Shown: positions 51,673 to 61,236, counted from the first letter of the stretch. The stretch is 64,000 nucleotides of DNA from Ktedonobacter sp. SOSP1-85 (GCF_016587415.1 NZ_BNJI01000001.1:6597413-6661412); one strand, 5' to 3'. Numbers and translations: made by a program. Notes: generated by a model not told the origin, from the letters alone.

Positions 51673-52110
51673 ATGGCTATCATTCGTGATACAGTGCAAT
51701 GTAATGGGCAGGAGATTGAGGTCTTTATCGAGGTGGGGGACCCGGTGGATACACAGACCCTTCTGTCGAGGCATGATGCGGCATTCCCTCCTGATCCATT
51801 GGGCGCGGTGCAAGGGGGTGTCCACCAGGTGAAGAATGCCTTTGCCAGCGCCCGGGATTTGATTGGAGCCTGTGCCTCGAATGTAAGCGAGGCCGTATTG
51901 AAGATGACGGAGAAAACACGCCCGAGCGAGTGGGAGGTCCAGATTGGTATCAAATTTAACTCGGAGCTCAACGCCATTCTGGCGAAGTCGCAGGGCGAGG
52001 CGCAACTCGAGGTCACCCTCAGGTGGCAGCCAGGAATGATGCATGGTGGCGCCTTTTGTAGCGCCATGATGAACTCAATAGTGAACCCGGTGACGGACCC
52101 GAAGGAATAG
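51673..52110 (+). CDS. Trypco1-type (CU044_2847 family) protein
   Basis: A 145-residue protein from the ATG at 51673 behind GGTGGAGGATGT. Small beta-rich N-terminus, a helical middle (FASARDLIGACASNVSEAVL) and the conserved C-terminal WEVQIGIKFNSELNAILAKS, then EAQLEVTLRWQPGM. This matches the trypsin-co-occurring domain 1 family, adaptor-like domains that by published genomic analysis accompany proteases and NTPases in bacterial conflict or signalling systems. No trypsin is adjacent, but a STAND ATPase gene lies divergently upstream. Role inferred from family context only. Confidence 0.7.
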   Translation: MAIIRDTVQCNGQEIEVFIEVGDPVDTQTLLSRHDAAFPPDPLGAVQGGVHQVKNAFASARDLIGACASNVSEAVLKMTEKTRPSEWEVQIGIKFNSELNAILAKSQGEAQLEVTLRWQPGMMHGGAFCSAMMNSIVNPVTDPKE

Positions 52111-52117
52111 AGCCTGC

Positions 52118-52160
52118 CCATTGGGACAGGAGGCTACGTAAGCGCTTTCTGTCCCAATGG
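52118..52160 (+). terminator. Hairpin after the Trypco1 gene
   Basis: CCATTGGGACAG (52118-52129) and CTGTCCCAATGG (52149-52160) form a perfect 12-bp stem, 8 bp after the stop codon. Confidence 0.6.
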
Positions 52161-52167
52161 ACGGAGA

Positions 52168-52996
52168 GGAGGTAGTGGTCTAAGTGAGAAGGATATAGTA
52201 GACTATGATGGCCAATGACAAAGAATATGAATGAGGAGTATTTCATGGTGACGATCACCCTTCACTGTCCCCATTGTGGAAGCGAGGCGCTGGTGCGTGA
52301 TGGGCATGCCCCCAACGGAAAACAGAAGTTTCGCTGTCATGCCTGTGGGCGTCGAAGCCGTGAGAACCCGACCCCCAATGTCTATCCAGAAGTTCGCCGC
52401 GAAGAGATTTTGCACGCCTACCAAGAACGCAGCAGTTTGCGTGGCCTCAGCCGTACCTTCGGGGTCTCTCGCGCAACCGTGTCCAGTTGGATCAAAAAAA
52501 AGTAGCTCAGCTTCCTCCTTTACGTACCACCTTGGTCACCCCAGACTTGAAAGATCCCACTTCCACGATACTGGAATTGGACGAACTCTGGTCGTTTGTG
52601 CTGAAAAAAGCAAACGACTCTTGGATTTGGATCGCTTTCTGCCGCCAGACGCGTCAAGTGGTTGCCTATGCGTTGGGTGATCGGAGCAAAAAGACGTGTC
52701 AACGGTTGTGGGAAGCCATTCCACCAGCCTACCGCCAGGGACATTGTTTTACAGACTTTTGGGCAACATACAGGGCAGTGATCCCTGAGGAGCAGCACAC
52801 AGCAGTGGGCAAAGAGACCGGAGAAACTGCTCACATCGAACGTTGGAATAACACCCTGCGGCAGCGGTTGGCCCGTTTTGTCCGCATGACGTTGTCGTTT
52901 TCCAAGTCCGAGGTCATGCACGAGGCTTGCCTGCTCCTCTTTCTTCATCGCTATAATTTAGACAACACTATCCTTCTCAAGTGAGCCACTACCTCC
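52168..52996 (+). mobile_element. IS1-family insertion sequence
   Basis: About 829 bp bounded by terminal inverted repeats beginning GGAGGTAGTGG (left from 52168, right complement ending 52996), with further imperfect match inwards (AGTGAGAAGGATA against ACTTGAGAAGGATA). No target-site duplication is visible, and the right flank cuts directly into a dehydrogenase gene. Confidence 0.85.
52245..52984 (+). CDS. IS1-family transposase InsA-InsB', expressed by -1 frameshift
   Basis: The first frame (from the ATG at 52245, GAGGAG upstream) encodes InsA: zinc-binding CPHCGSEALVRDGHAPNGKQ, CHACGRRSR and a helix-turn-helix ending SSWIKKK at 52505. The second frame encodes the DDE domain: ILELDELWSF, FTDFWATYRAV, HIERWNNTLRQRLARFVR. 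The switch lies in a run of eight A (about 52495-52502), where slipping back one base gives IKKKVAQLPPL, the programmed frameshift expected for IS1. All catalytic residues are intact, so the element may be active. Confidence 0.88.
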
Positions 52997-53795
52997 GTGC
53001 GGGGATTGCCAACAAGCAATTCGGACTTACCATCCCATTTCCCTTTATTCCAGGCAATGACCTTTCAGGAGAGATTGCAGCGGTTGGGCCTGATGTCACG
53101 GCATTTCAGGTGGGCGATTTGGTCTATGGGCTCACGATGAACGGCGCGACCTATGCAGAATATACCGTGGCCGATGCTTCACAATTGGCTCAAAAACCCT
53201 CCTTTATGGATCATATCCAGGCGGCAGGCATGCCACTCGCGGCCCTTACTGCCTGGCAGGCCCTTTTTGATCACGGGCATTTGGAAGCGGGCCAGGTGGT
53301 CTTGATTAATGGCGCCTCTGGAGGAGTAGGACACTTCGCGGTGCAGTTTGCGAAGATGAGAGGAGCAAGAGTCATTGGCGTGGCATCGGGGCGTAACGCG
53401 GCATTTTTGCGTGAGCTGGGCGTTGATCAGTTTATCGATTATACGACAACTCAGGTAGCGCACACTGCTCAGAATGTTGATCTGGTCTTTGACGCCGTAG
53501 GCGGCAAACATGGTAACCACCTGCTCCAGGTACTCAAGCCTGGGGGCTCATTAGTCCCCATTTTCTGGGGGAATACTCTGTTGAACAGGCGGCTGCGGCT
53601 TCTGTGACTATTCAGGATATCGCGTGGGTGCAGCCAAATGCGGCACAACTGGACGAGATTGGCAGGCTCATTGGTATGGGGCATGTCCGCATTCATATCG
53701 AGGCAGTTCTTCCGCTTGCAGAGGCACGCAAAGCACACGAACTGATCGAAAGTGGCCAGATACGCGGGAAAGTTGTCCTGCGCATCGCAGAGTAA
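52997..53795 (+). pseudogene. Zinc-independent alcohol dehydrogenase (quinone-oxidoreductase type), 5'-truncated and frameshifted
   Basis: The frame after the IS1 end gives RAGIANKQFGLTIPFPFIPG, the cofactor motif VLINGASGGVGHFAVQFAKMRGARVIG, and DYTTTQVAHTAQNVDLVFDAVGG. About the first 55 residues of a normal medium-chain dehydrogenase are missing. The frame then breaks in the G-run 53567-53571; one more G restores WGEYSVEQAAAASVTIQDIA and the C-terminus, ending LIESGQIRGKVVLRIAE. Two lesions make it non-functional. Confidence 0.85.
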
Positions 53796-53830
53796 CATCT
53801 TGCCTCTCGCCTGTATGCAGAGGAATAGTG

Positions 53831-53862
53831 AAGGAGCGGAGATGCAACATTCTCCGCTCCTT
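53831..53862 (+). terminator. Terminator of the broken dehydrogenase
   Basis: AAGGAGCGGAG (53831-53841) and CTCCGCTCCTT (53852-53862) form a perfect 11-bp stem with a TTTC tail, 35 bp after the stop. Confidence 0.65.
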
Positions 53863-53916
53863 TCGTGCATAAACTCCTGTGTAGAGATTGATGTTTATTG
53901 ATTTCGTGGCTGACAA

Positions 53917-54447
53917 CTAAACCTCAGCAAGAGCATGGGAGAAACAATGCTGCAGGATGGTCTGCCGATGGCGCAGGCGCTCTTTGGCGTGGACCAGTTC
54001 CTGGCGCAGGTGAGTAAGGTCCCGGCAATACAGGTTTTTGAGTTCAAGACGTTTGAGCAAGTTCCATACCCCTTCTTGTGGTAATCTGTACCAGAAAAAA
54101 TCGTTTCTATAACGTAAACAACGTTGAAGAACGTTTAAGCGTTATATCAATTGGCTTCCTGCCTACGTTTACGCTTACGCGCTACAGATATCTGGGGATT
54201 GAGTTCCGGCGCATAGCCGGGTAAGCGTTCCAAATGCACTCGTCTCTCCATCGGACTGGCCAGAAATTGCTTGATCACATCCGCACGGTGAATCGGCGAT
54301 CCATCCCAAACGACGAGCAAGCGACCAGGAATCTTGCGCAAGAGCATTTGCAAAAACCGGACCACATCCACCGCTTTGTACTCTCGCTCTTGCGTTTGCA
54401 TGAAGATCTGCCCGTTGGGAGTGAAAGCTGATCAGGCGGCGCTTGGT
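53917..54447 (-). pseudogene. IS630-family transposase remnant with an internal insertion
   Basis: The minus strand from about 54447 reads TPNGQIFMQTQEREYKAVDV, then RLLVVWDGSPIHRADVIKQF (second catalytic Asp) and RLPGYAPELNP, then departs at about 54193. The conserved continuation QEGVWNLLKRLELKNLYCRD resumes at about 54087 and ends LRHRQTILQHCFSHALAEV at 53919. About 107 bp of unrelated sequence splits the gene at the DDE glutamate. The N-terminal half is missing where a LuxR gene fragment begins. Confidence 0.78.
54087..54193. repeat. Short insertion inside the IS630 remnant
   Basis: About 107 bp foreign to the transposase frame. On the minus strand it contains ATAACGCTTAAACGTT and AACGTTGTTTACGTTAT, an imperfect inverted repeat. 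No duplicated target could be fixed. It looks like a small non-autonomous element. Confidence 0.45.
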
Positions 54448-55512
54448 GCTGGCGGAGCAAACATACCTGGAGGGACTCATTCTTGTCGAGCAGCAGGGGA
54501 GAGCGATTTCCCTCGTGGGTTATTTGCATCAGGTGTTCGCTGGGATCTATTATCAGCAGAACCGGTTGGAAGAAGCGATCAACGCCCTGGAGCGAGCACA
54601 GCACTTCATGCAGGACTGGGAGCAGGTTGATCTGCGCATCAACGGATGGATCTTCGTTGCTCTGCTCCAGTTGAAGAGCAATGATCTGGAGACCGCCCAT
54701 CGAATCTTGCAAGAGACGGAGCACATGGTTTTACACCAAGGCAACAAGGAATGGGAGAGCACGATGACAGTGCAGCGTGTGTGGTATTGGCTGGCGGCGG
54801 GCGAGTTGCAAGCGGCAAGCACCTGGGCCAAGCACGTGGATTTCTCGGCGGCTTGGCATCCCGCTCGCAAAGATGAAGTGCTGATGTGGGTGCGCGTCCA
54901 TCTTGCTCAGCAGCAATACCAGGACGCAGTCAAGATCCTGGAACGTTTCAATGGGGCACTGGATCAGCCAGGAGATATCGCTGGGATGCTTCGATTTCTG
55001 GCGCTTCTTGCGGTTGCGTTGGAGCAGGCAGATGAGCGAAGAAGAGCGCAGGAGACGGTTGTGCGCCTCCTCTCCATGTCTGAGCATGAAGGGTATGTCC
55101 GGCTCTTTCTGGATGAGGGTGAGCCAATGCGACGACTGCTTCAGCGCTTCCTCGACGCATTCGCGGCAGATGAACAGGTCCATCGGGGGTGTCGCGTTCA
55201 TTTCTCTCGAGGCTCCTGGCAGCGTTCGAGCAGGAGAAGCAGAGGCGTGGTGTGAGAGCAGAAGCCACTCCAGCCACTCCTCAAAGGACGTTGCTACTGC
55301 CAGGAGCCTCTTCGCTGGTTGAACCCCTGAGTCGCCAGGAGTTGCGGGTCTTGTATCTGCTCGTTGCAGGGCGCTCGAACCCGGAGATTGCCAGTGAGCT
55401 GGTGGTCCCGGTCAACACGGTCAAGACCCAGATTCAAAGCATCTATCGCAAGCTCGGTGTGAAGAATCGCATGGCTGCCAGTGCCGCCGCGCGCGAGTTG
55501 CGCCTGCTCTGA
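54431..55512 (+). pseudogene. LuxR-family (MalT-like) regulator, C-terminal half, frameshifted
   Basis: The frame from about 54431 gives TPR-like helices (LVEQQGRAISLVGYLHQVFA, RLEEAINALERAQHFMQ, and LFLDEGEPMRRLLQRFLDAF) typical of MalT/GutR-type activators. The frame then breaks around 55180-55195. A second frame continues LLAAFEQEKQRRGVRAEATP and the LuxR helix-turn-helix (LSRQELRVLYLLVAGRSNPE, VPVNTVKTQIQSIYRKLGVK), ending at 55512. The N-terminal ATPase half, normally about 500 residues, is missing at the IS630 junction. Confidence 0.78.
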
Positions 55513-55630
55513 TCTTCCTCCACGTTGCAATCACCCTCCAGAATCATCCTGTTTAGTGATGCCCAATCACCCAGCGGCCCTCTATACTCCTTCTTGAGGC
55601 TCAACAAACGGAACAGGGAGGCTGCAAGAG

Positions 55631-55858
55631 GTGTACTGCCGAATCTATCTGAAAGGGCATCTGGACCCATCCTGGCAAGAATGGCTTGCGGGATTGACCG
55701 TTCTCCACCAGGACGCAGGCACCACGCTGCTCACGGGCACACTGCCCGATCAGGCAGCGCTGCACGGGGTCCTGGTCACACTCCGCCGTTTGAATCTCAG
55801 CCTTCTTTCCCTGGAAACGCATGACGTCTCCCATGGGGATGAAAGACCAAAAGTATGA
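55631..55858 (+). CDS. Small conserved-looking protein of unknown function
   Basis: A 75-residue protein starting at the GTG at 55631 (GGGAGGCTGCAAGAG upstream). Its sequence (YCRIYLKGHLDPSWQEWLAG, GTTLLTGTLPDQAALHGVLV, LRRLNLSLLSLE) alternates strand and helix in the pattern of a small ferredoxin-like fold and resembles small proteins I recall from Chloroflexi genomes, though I have no name for them. It lies between a broken LuxR gene and a broken monooxygenase and appears intact. Confidence 0.6.
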   Translation: MYCRIYLKGHLDPSWQEWLAGLTVLHQDAGTTLLTGTLPDQAALHGVLVTLRRLNLSLLSLETHDVSHGDERPKV

Positions 55859-55975
55859 GGAGGTCCTATGGACAACACGATTGAAAACGCGATCGAGCCA
55901 TGAGCCGGCCCTGTTGTTGGATGGCACGGCTCACCCCCGATTCATGTCGTACACAGAGTGGAGGATACACGACGT

Positions 55976-57597
55976 ATGTCAAATCTTCAGAAAAAAGCCA
56001 TTCTTATTGGTTGTGGCCTCACTGGCCCTGCACTCGCGCTTTTCCTCAAACGAGCGCATTTTGACGTTGAAATCTACGAAGCACGCACACAGCCAGAAGG
56101 GTATGGCCTGTCGCTCGCCAGCAACGGATTGAAGGTCCTAGAAGAACTTGGTCTGGCAGAAGCTTGAACCGCATCTGCCTCCTGTTTCTTTCAAACAAGC
56201 GAGAAGAGAGCTGTTATTATTCTGATTCATTCATTATCTCTTTAGAAGAGAGAAATAATGCAATGTTCTTGATACAGGAAGAAAAGATGCAGTTGGAAGA
56301 AGCAGGCGCTGTCCGCCTTGTGCAGGGAGGCTTTGGACTGCAGAGGAAGCGACTGAGGACACGCGCTTTGTGCGCTCTTGCAAGGAACGCAAGCGGTGCA
56401 GCGCCCGTGCTTGCTGAACCATGTACTCCACAAAGCGGGCAAAGGAGCATGAGCCTCCAGAGAAGCCGCGTAACGGCACCGTTTTGAGCAATGACCCTTC
56501 GTGCCAGATGAGCAAGGAACGGCTTGCCACCTCAATTTGCAGTGTCACGCGTTGGCCTGCTCGATGCACGTCCACGTAGTACCCCCGCAGGTCCAGATGC
56601 ACTTGCCCGTGAGTATCGACTTTGCGCTCCACATGAAACCCCTCAAATTGCTTCAACCAGCCATCGACCTCCACCTGCTTGGGAGGCCGAGGCAAGGGCA
56701 CGAGGTCCGGAAAGGCCACCAGTGGAGGACGGTTCTCACAGGAACGTGCTTGGTTGGGACGCTCGGCATTGTAATGGTCCCTGAAGGCTTGCGTGGCAGT
56801 CCGGGCCTGCTCCAGGGTCGAAGGCCGTTCCACGCTCACACATTCCTGCTGATACGTTCGATGATACCGCTCGACAAACCCATTGTCTTGGGGGTGACGA
56901 GGAGGGCACACATGCATCTCAATGCCCAGGCACGCTCCAAAGCGCAAGAGGGCCGAAGGGAAATCACTGCCTTGCGGAGCACCAACCGAGCGTGGATCGC
57001 GATCCAGCATGATGCGGCGGGGCACCCCGTAGCGTTCGATCGCTTGTGCGAGGGATGCGAGCAAGGTCTCTGCCGTGAAATCAGTGCGCGGCTCGACGCT
57101 GCAAGAGGTCACGACGGAGCGAAAGCAGAAGCTCGTGGGCTGTTCCCGAATGAAATGCCGATCATTCACCAGATGATCAACGCCACTCAGGAGATGTTCC
57201 CCGATTTCCCGACCTATATCATCAAGCAGAAGCCGCGCTGGCATACGAGCAAAGTCTCTCTGATTGGAGATGCCGCCCATGCCGTCTCGTCAAGTTCTGG
57301 TCAGGGGCCTCAATGGCGATGGAGGATGCGCTGATCATGGCGAAATGTCTGCGCGATATCCCGCAGACAGAGGAAGCATTCTCCACCTTTGAGCGGCTGC
57401 GAGCGAAGCGTGTGGAGAAAATCCTGGATCTGGGCCTCAAGGGCGATTCAGGGAAATTCTCGAAAGGCGACTTCCAGGTCTGGATGCGTGATGCGATGAC
57501 GAGTTTCTTCCTGACCTTTTTCGCCAACGAGAAAGGGATGCGCTGGGTCTACGATTATCCGCTGGAATGGGGGACCCCCATAGAAACGGCGAAATAA
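55976..57597 (+). pseudogene. FAD-dependent monooxygenase split by a transposase fragment
   Basis: The 5' part from the ATG at 55976 gives MSNLQKKAILIGCGLTGPAL, ALFLKRAHFDVEIYEARTQP and stops at 56167. The 3' part begins near 57145 with FPNEMPIIHQMINATQEMFP, then SLIGDAAHAVSSSSGQG (FAD motif), breaks at the G-run 57304-57307, and continues in another frame as ASMAMEDALIMAKCLRDIPQ to 57597. About 200 central residues are absent. So there has been an insertion with loss of the middle, plus a single-base deletion. Confidence 0.8.
56234..57115 (-). pseudogene. IS481-like integrase-domain transposase, N-terminally truncated
   Basis: The minus strand reads SCSVEPRTDFTAETLLASLA, RYGVPRRIMLDRDPRSVGAP (second catalytic Asp), MHVCPPRHPQDNGFVERYHR (catalytic Glu) and a long Arg-rich C-terminal half (VERPSTLEQARTATQAFRDH, YYVDVHRAGQRVTLQIEVAS). 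The DNA-binding part and the first Asp are missing at the junction near 57115. It lies inside the monooxygenase gene, so it is the inserted body or what is left of it. The family is inferred from the spacing; other rve-type elements are possible. Confidence 0.7.
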
Positions 57598-57686
57598 TCC
57601 ACCTTCTCGCCCTCAATGTGTCACGCGCCATGAACGCCAGCAAGGATATCGCATTCGTATTGAACGCGAGTCCTGGCTCAGCCGAT

Positions 57687-57746
57687 CCCCTCCGGTGGGA
57701 GAGAAGAGAGGTGTTGTACCACCTCTCTTCTCTCCCACCGGAGGGG
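57687..57746. terminator. Perfect 27-bp hairpin after the broken monooxygenase
   Basis: Arms 57687-57713 and 57720-57746 are perfect inverted repeats (CCCCTCCGGTGGGAGAGAAG...). Located 90 bp after the monooxygenase stop. Confidence 0.65.
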
Positions 57747-57849
57747 TCTCTTCCATTTCATCGACTCCACCCCGCTGCAGGTGTGCTATCCCAAACGGAT
57801 CAGCCAGCATTGAGTGTTTGCTGGAGAGGCGGTGCGTGGCAAAAGCTCG

Positions 57850-58036
57850 ATGGGTTGGATCTTTGGGGGATTGATCGCCTTCAACTTGCTGGTGGTCGCA
57901 TCGGCTCTCGACCGTCGGGCCGGTTCATCCTGCTGCCCTGGTCTCGATCGCCGCTTTCGCCTGCGCGTTGCCGCTCGACGTGGTCGGACTCTTCTTGCTG
58001 AAGCTGATCCAAGAAAATGAAGGACGCTGGCATTGA
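57850..58036 (+). pseudogene. Remnant of a small membrane protein gene
   Basis: From the ATG at 57850 one frame gives MGWIFGGLIAFNLLVVASAL followed by DRRAG. Another frame continues HPAALVSIAAFACALPLDVV then GLFLLKLIQENEGRWH to TGA at 58034-58036. The two joined make two transmembrane helices with a short loop. A single-base indel near 57925 explains the break. No family recognised. Confidence 0.45.
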
Positions 58037-58199
58037 TGAGCATCTGCTGCACGCCTTCCAGAAGGCAGCCAGATAAAAACTGACCTGTACTCCTGCTGCC
58101 ACCAGAGATGAAGAAGGATACGTGCATTTCGTCTGATGCAGCCCGAAGTTACTCAATACCTAATGCGAGCGACGGTGGAACTGGCCGAACTGCTTGGGA

Positions 58200-58487
58200 T
58201 TGCCGTGCAAACAGCTCCGCCGGATCTGGGTTGATGGTGGCTATCGCGGCCAGTTGCTTGAATGGGTGATCCTGCATTTTCACTTTGTTCTCCAACCCGT
58301 GCTACGTAGCGATGATCAGAAAGGCTTTGTTGTCCTGCCCAGACGCTGGGTCGTCGAACGAACCTTTGCCTGGATTACCCAATGTCGTCGCTTGGGAAAG
58401 GATTACGAGACGTTGACAGAAAGCAGCGAAGCTATGATCTACCTTGCTATGACTCGCTTGATGATCCGACGTTTGGCGAGAAAATGA
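58200..58487 (+). pseudogene. IS5-family transposase C-terminal fragment
   Basis: The frame reads RRIWVDGGYRGQLLEWVILH, KGFVVLPRRWVVERTFAWIT (catalytic Glu) and RLGKDYETLTESSEAMIYLA, ending at 58487: the last about 95 residues of an IS5 (IS427-type) DDE transposase. Everything upstream, including the first Asp, is missing. Confidence 0.82.
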
Positions 58488-58493
58488 CCTTTT

Positions 58494-58838
58494 CAAACAA
58501 GCTCTTAGATCTCGCAGAAATCCGGGTCTTTTTCGAGGATCGTTTTGTGTGTCGGGCGATTTGCCCAGAATTGTCTGGGCAGACGGTGAGCTTGAAGGCG
58601 CATTGTAGCGGCGCGTCAGGCCCAGAGAAGGCAACTGCGAGGGGAAATTGTGGAGAGAGAGGCGCTGGTCAAACGCTACGTGAAGGAGAGCATGAGGGTA
58701 GACCGAACCGTGAGGCCGGAAGCAGAGATGGGGAAGGAGACGCAGCGATCGGAAGCTGCAGATCCGCCATTGGTGACCTCGCTTGAGCAAGAGGCGGAGG
58801 TGGCTCCCAAACGGCTGCGGAGGTATCGTGATGAGTAA
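58494..58838 (+). pseudogene. Mu/Tn7-type transposase (TniA/TnsB-like) C-terminal fragment
   Basis: Two frames: LAEIRVFFEDRFVCRAICPE followed by LSGQTVSLK, then after a one-base slip near 58597 IVAARQAQRRQLRGEIVERE and ALVKRYVKESMRV, ending RLRRYRDE at 58838. The C-terminal beta-barrel and tail of Mu-type transposases (SLKDI-x-xAR...) looks like this. The catalytic core is missing. The stop overlaps the start of the ATPase gene, the gene order of Tn7/Tn5053-like elements. Confidence 0.65.
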
Positions 58839-59754
58839 AATGGCGCAGACGAGGGAGGTGATGGGGCTGGCAGAAGCAGCGGTGGCGCAGTTCCGCAGCG
58901 GGAGGGAAGAGTCAGACCTCCTGGTCGGGGAGCGTCGGCCAGGAATGACGTTTGTGGAGACGAAGGAGTATCGACGCTTTGTGGAGATGTGCGAGGAATG
59001 TCGCCGTTCCCAGCTCATCGGACTGTGTTATGGAGCGGCAGGGGTGGGCAAGACGGAAGCAGGTCGAGCGTATGCGCGGCTTCGATGAGGTTGAGCCGCT
59101 CTTGTCCTGGCATGGGGTGGTGCAACCACGTTTGTCAAAAGACGAATCCGCGCCCGTCAGCGGCCTTCTCTCCCCCGACGGCGACGGTGACGGCCCGGCA
59201 GATCGAGCGTGACCTGGCGCTGTTGCGCTGGAGTTTGCGGGTGATTGGAGAGGCCGCGCGCTCGGTGCCGAGAGGCCGGTGGAGACGGTGGAGGGCCTGG
59301 TGCGTCCGGGGCAGGTGGAACTGCTGATCGTGGATGAGGCAGATCGGCTGAAACCGCAGGCATGAGAGGTGGTGCGCGACGTGTACGACCGGAGCCCGAT
59401 GGGGGTGATTCTGGTGGGGATGCCAGGGCTAGAGAAACGGCTGGCGCGGTATCCCCAATTGTATTCCCGCGTGGGGTTTGTGCATCAGTATCGGACGCTG
59501 GACCGAGCCGAACAGCAAGAGATCATTGCCCAGCAGATGCAGCAGTTTCCCAGCCCAAGCGGTGCCGAGCGTACGATCGAGAAGGAAGCGCTGGCCCAGA
59601 TCCTGCGGATGACTGGGGGAAACGGATCGCGCAGATGGAGCGGTTGCTGACGCAAATGAAGCGGATTCTTGTGCTGAACCCGGAGGTCGAATTGGTGAGT
59701 AAGGAGGTCGTGGAAGTCGCGCGCGAACACCTGGTCTTTGGAAAGGGAATCTGA
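58831..59754 (+). pseudogene. TniB/TnsC-like AAA ATPase, multiply broken
   Basis: From the ATG at 58831: FVETKEYRRFVEMCEECRRS and Walker A CYGAAGVGKTEAGRAYAR. The frame then slips after 59075 (FDEVEPLLSWHGVVQPRLSK), again near 59150 (TVTARQIERDLALLRWSLRV), and again before Walker B VELLIVDEADRLKPQA, which is followed by TGA (59363-59365). The same frame continues VVRDVYDRSPMGVILVGMPG LEKRL and a final slip leads to MERLLTQMKRILVLNPEVEL. This is the order of transposition ATPases of TniB/TnsC type that pair with TniA. Non-functional. Confidence 0.72.
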
Positions 59755-60458
59755 CTTCAGCCATAAAATCCCAAAAATCAGGTCCTGGACAGGGGTCAGA
59801 TCCTTCAAAAGATTCCTCAAAGGTGGCCTGCGCGTCCAGCAACCTCGTCTTTGGGCGGCCTTTTTCCCAGAAACCCTGCCTTTATCTTTTTTGACGCGAA
59901 GAGAACTTGCCCAAAGATGGGTTCCCTCAATTTGCTCATAGTGTCATTGCCTCTTGCCTGCGTCATCAGGGACTCACGCCAGTTTTGTATGAGTTTATCC
60001 GGCATGGCTTGCGCGCATCTTCGCGGCAGTGTGGCGGAATTGGTCACGGTGTGCTTACGGGAGGGGGGAGCGTGTGCGCGGAGGTGATGACCTTGGAATC
60101 GGGTGTACCGGCTGTTGCTGGTACTGCTGCCAACGGTTCACGCGAGGAGGGCGAAAAGCCGTGCGTCGCGCAAAAAGAGCATGGGAGGGGGTGTTCTTGC
60201 GCAAGGAGAGGGAAAAGAGGGAAAAAAAGAGAGAGCCCAACTGGTCTCTCAAAAAAGCTGACCTAGTAAGTGTACCTGAAGAGCGGAGAAGAGTCAAGTG
60301 CTTCATATAGTCACAGATTCTGGCGCAGCATGGAGGGACGGGGGCACAACCATTTCTGTGTGCTCTGGTGCTTTTGGGGGGCAAGGCGCGGATCCGGGGA
60401 AAGAGCAAAAGGGATGCTCGACATGATCAGTGTTGGCATGATCAGCCGTGTCTGGTCC

Positions 60459-60499
60459 GCAACTGACGAGAGAAATCATCTGCTTCTCTCGTCAGTTGC
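60459..60499. terminator. Perfect 16-bp hairpin in a gene-poor stretch
   Basis: GCAACTGACGAGAGAA (60459-60474) pairs with TTCTCTCGTCAGTTGC (60484-60499), loop 9 nt. The whole region 59755-60948 holds no gene I can support; frames there are short, overlapping on both strands and without good starts. Confidence 0.55.
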
Positions 60500-60948
60500 G
60501 TGTCTGTTTGCGGGGCTCTCTCTCTGTCCCCTTGGAAAATGGCGCCTGCTTGCTTTGACGCCTGGGGCAGGCATTCACACCATGGACGAATGCCTCTTTT
60601 CATCTTTACTGTAGCATGAAATGCCGCGATGTGCAATCCCGAGAGAAAAGCGCGGAAATGTGTGGAAGAGCTGTTTCTGTATGGGGTTGGGAGTGAGACA
60701 GGATGAGTCGATATCCATCCTTTCCTGGTTGATGTCCTGACTGCTGTTGTCTCCAACGTTGGCGAAGCTCTGCACAATTGGTGCACCCCCCCCTGGAAAA
60801 CTTCGTGGAAAAAGGGGTTGTGCGTTTGCCTCTGGCTCAGGTATGCTTTGTGTGAACGAATGCTGTTCCCCCCTCTTCGCGATGGCTCAGGCCTCTCTAT
60901 TTCTTCTGTGTCCTTGTTGTGTTTTGCTTGTCAAAGGAGGGAACCATC

Positions 60949-61236
60949 ATGCCTACAACCATCGGGGGAGAGGAGCCTCGTCTGGCTCCACGCAGTCTTG
61001 TTGTCCGTCGGCGTCCGAGGCCCTCGCCGGCCAAAGCGCCAGCGGTTCAGACGGCGCGCGCCTCTCAGTTGGCCAAAGCGCGAGCGCGGCGTCCCACGAC
61101 CCCCGAAGAGGTGCCAGAGTTCGTGCGGGAGGCGGCGGCAGAGCCGAAAACGTGGCGAGGAGGGAGCTGGCTCCTGCCCCTTGGGCTAGGCATGTTGTGT
61201 GCGTTGCTTCTGGCGCTTGTCGATCTGTGGCGATGA
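60949..61236 (+). CDS. Small basic single-pass membrane protein
   Basis: A 95-residue protein from the ATG at 60949, behind AAAGGAGGGAACCATC, an excellent ribosome binding site. N-terminal about 65 residues are basic and Ala/Pro-rich (SLVVRRRPRPSPAKAPAVQT), followed by one transmembrane helix (SWLLPLGLGMLCALLLALV) near the C-terminus. Its stop overlaps the next start (ATGA). I recognise no family. Context is a mobile-element remnant. Confidence 0.65.
   Translation: MPTTIGGEEPRLAPRSLVVRRRPRPSPAKAPAVQTARASQLAKARARRPTTPEEVPEFVREAAAEPKTWRGGSWLLPLGLGMLCALLLALVDLWR

Noticed and set aside
59817..60786. Several 70-120-codon frames on both strands
   Set aside because: Mutually overlapping, compositionally poor and without starts; a third Tn7-like gene (TniQ) was looked for and not recognised.
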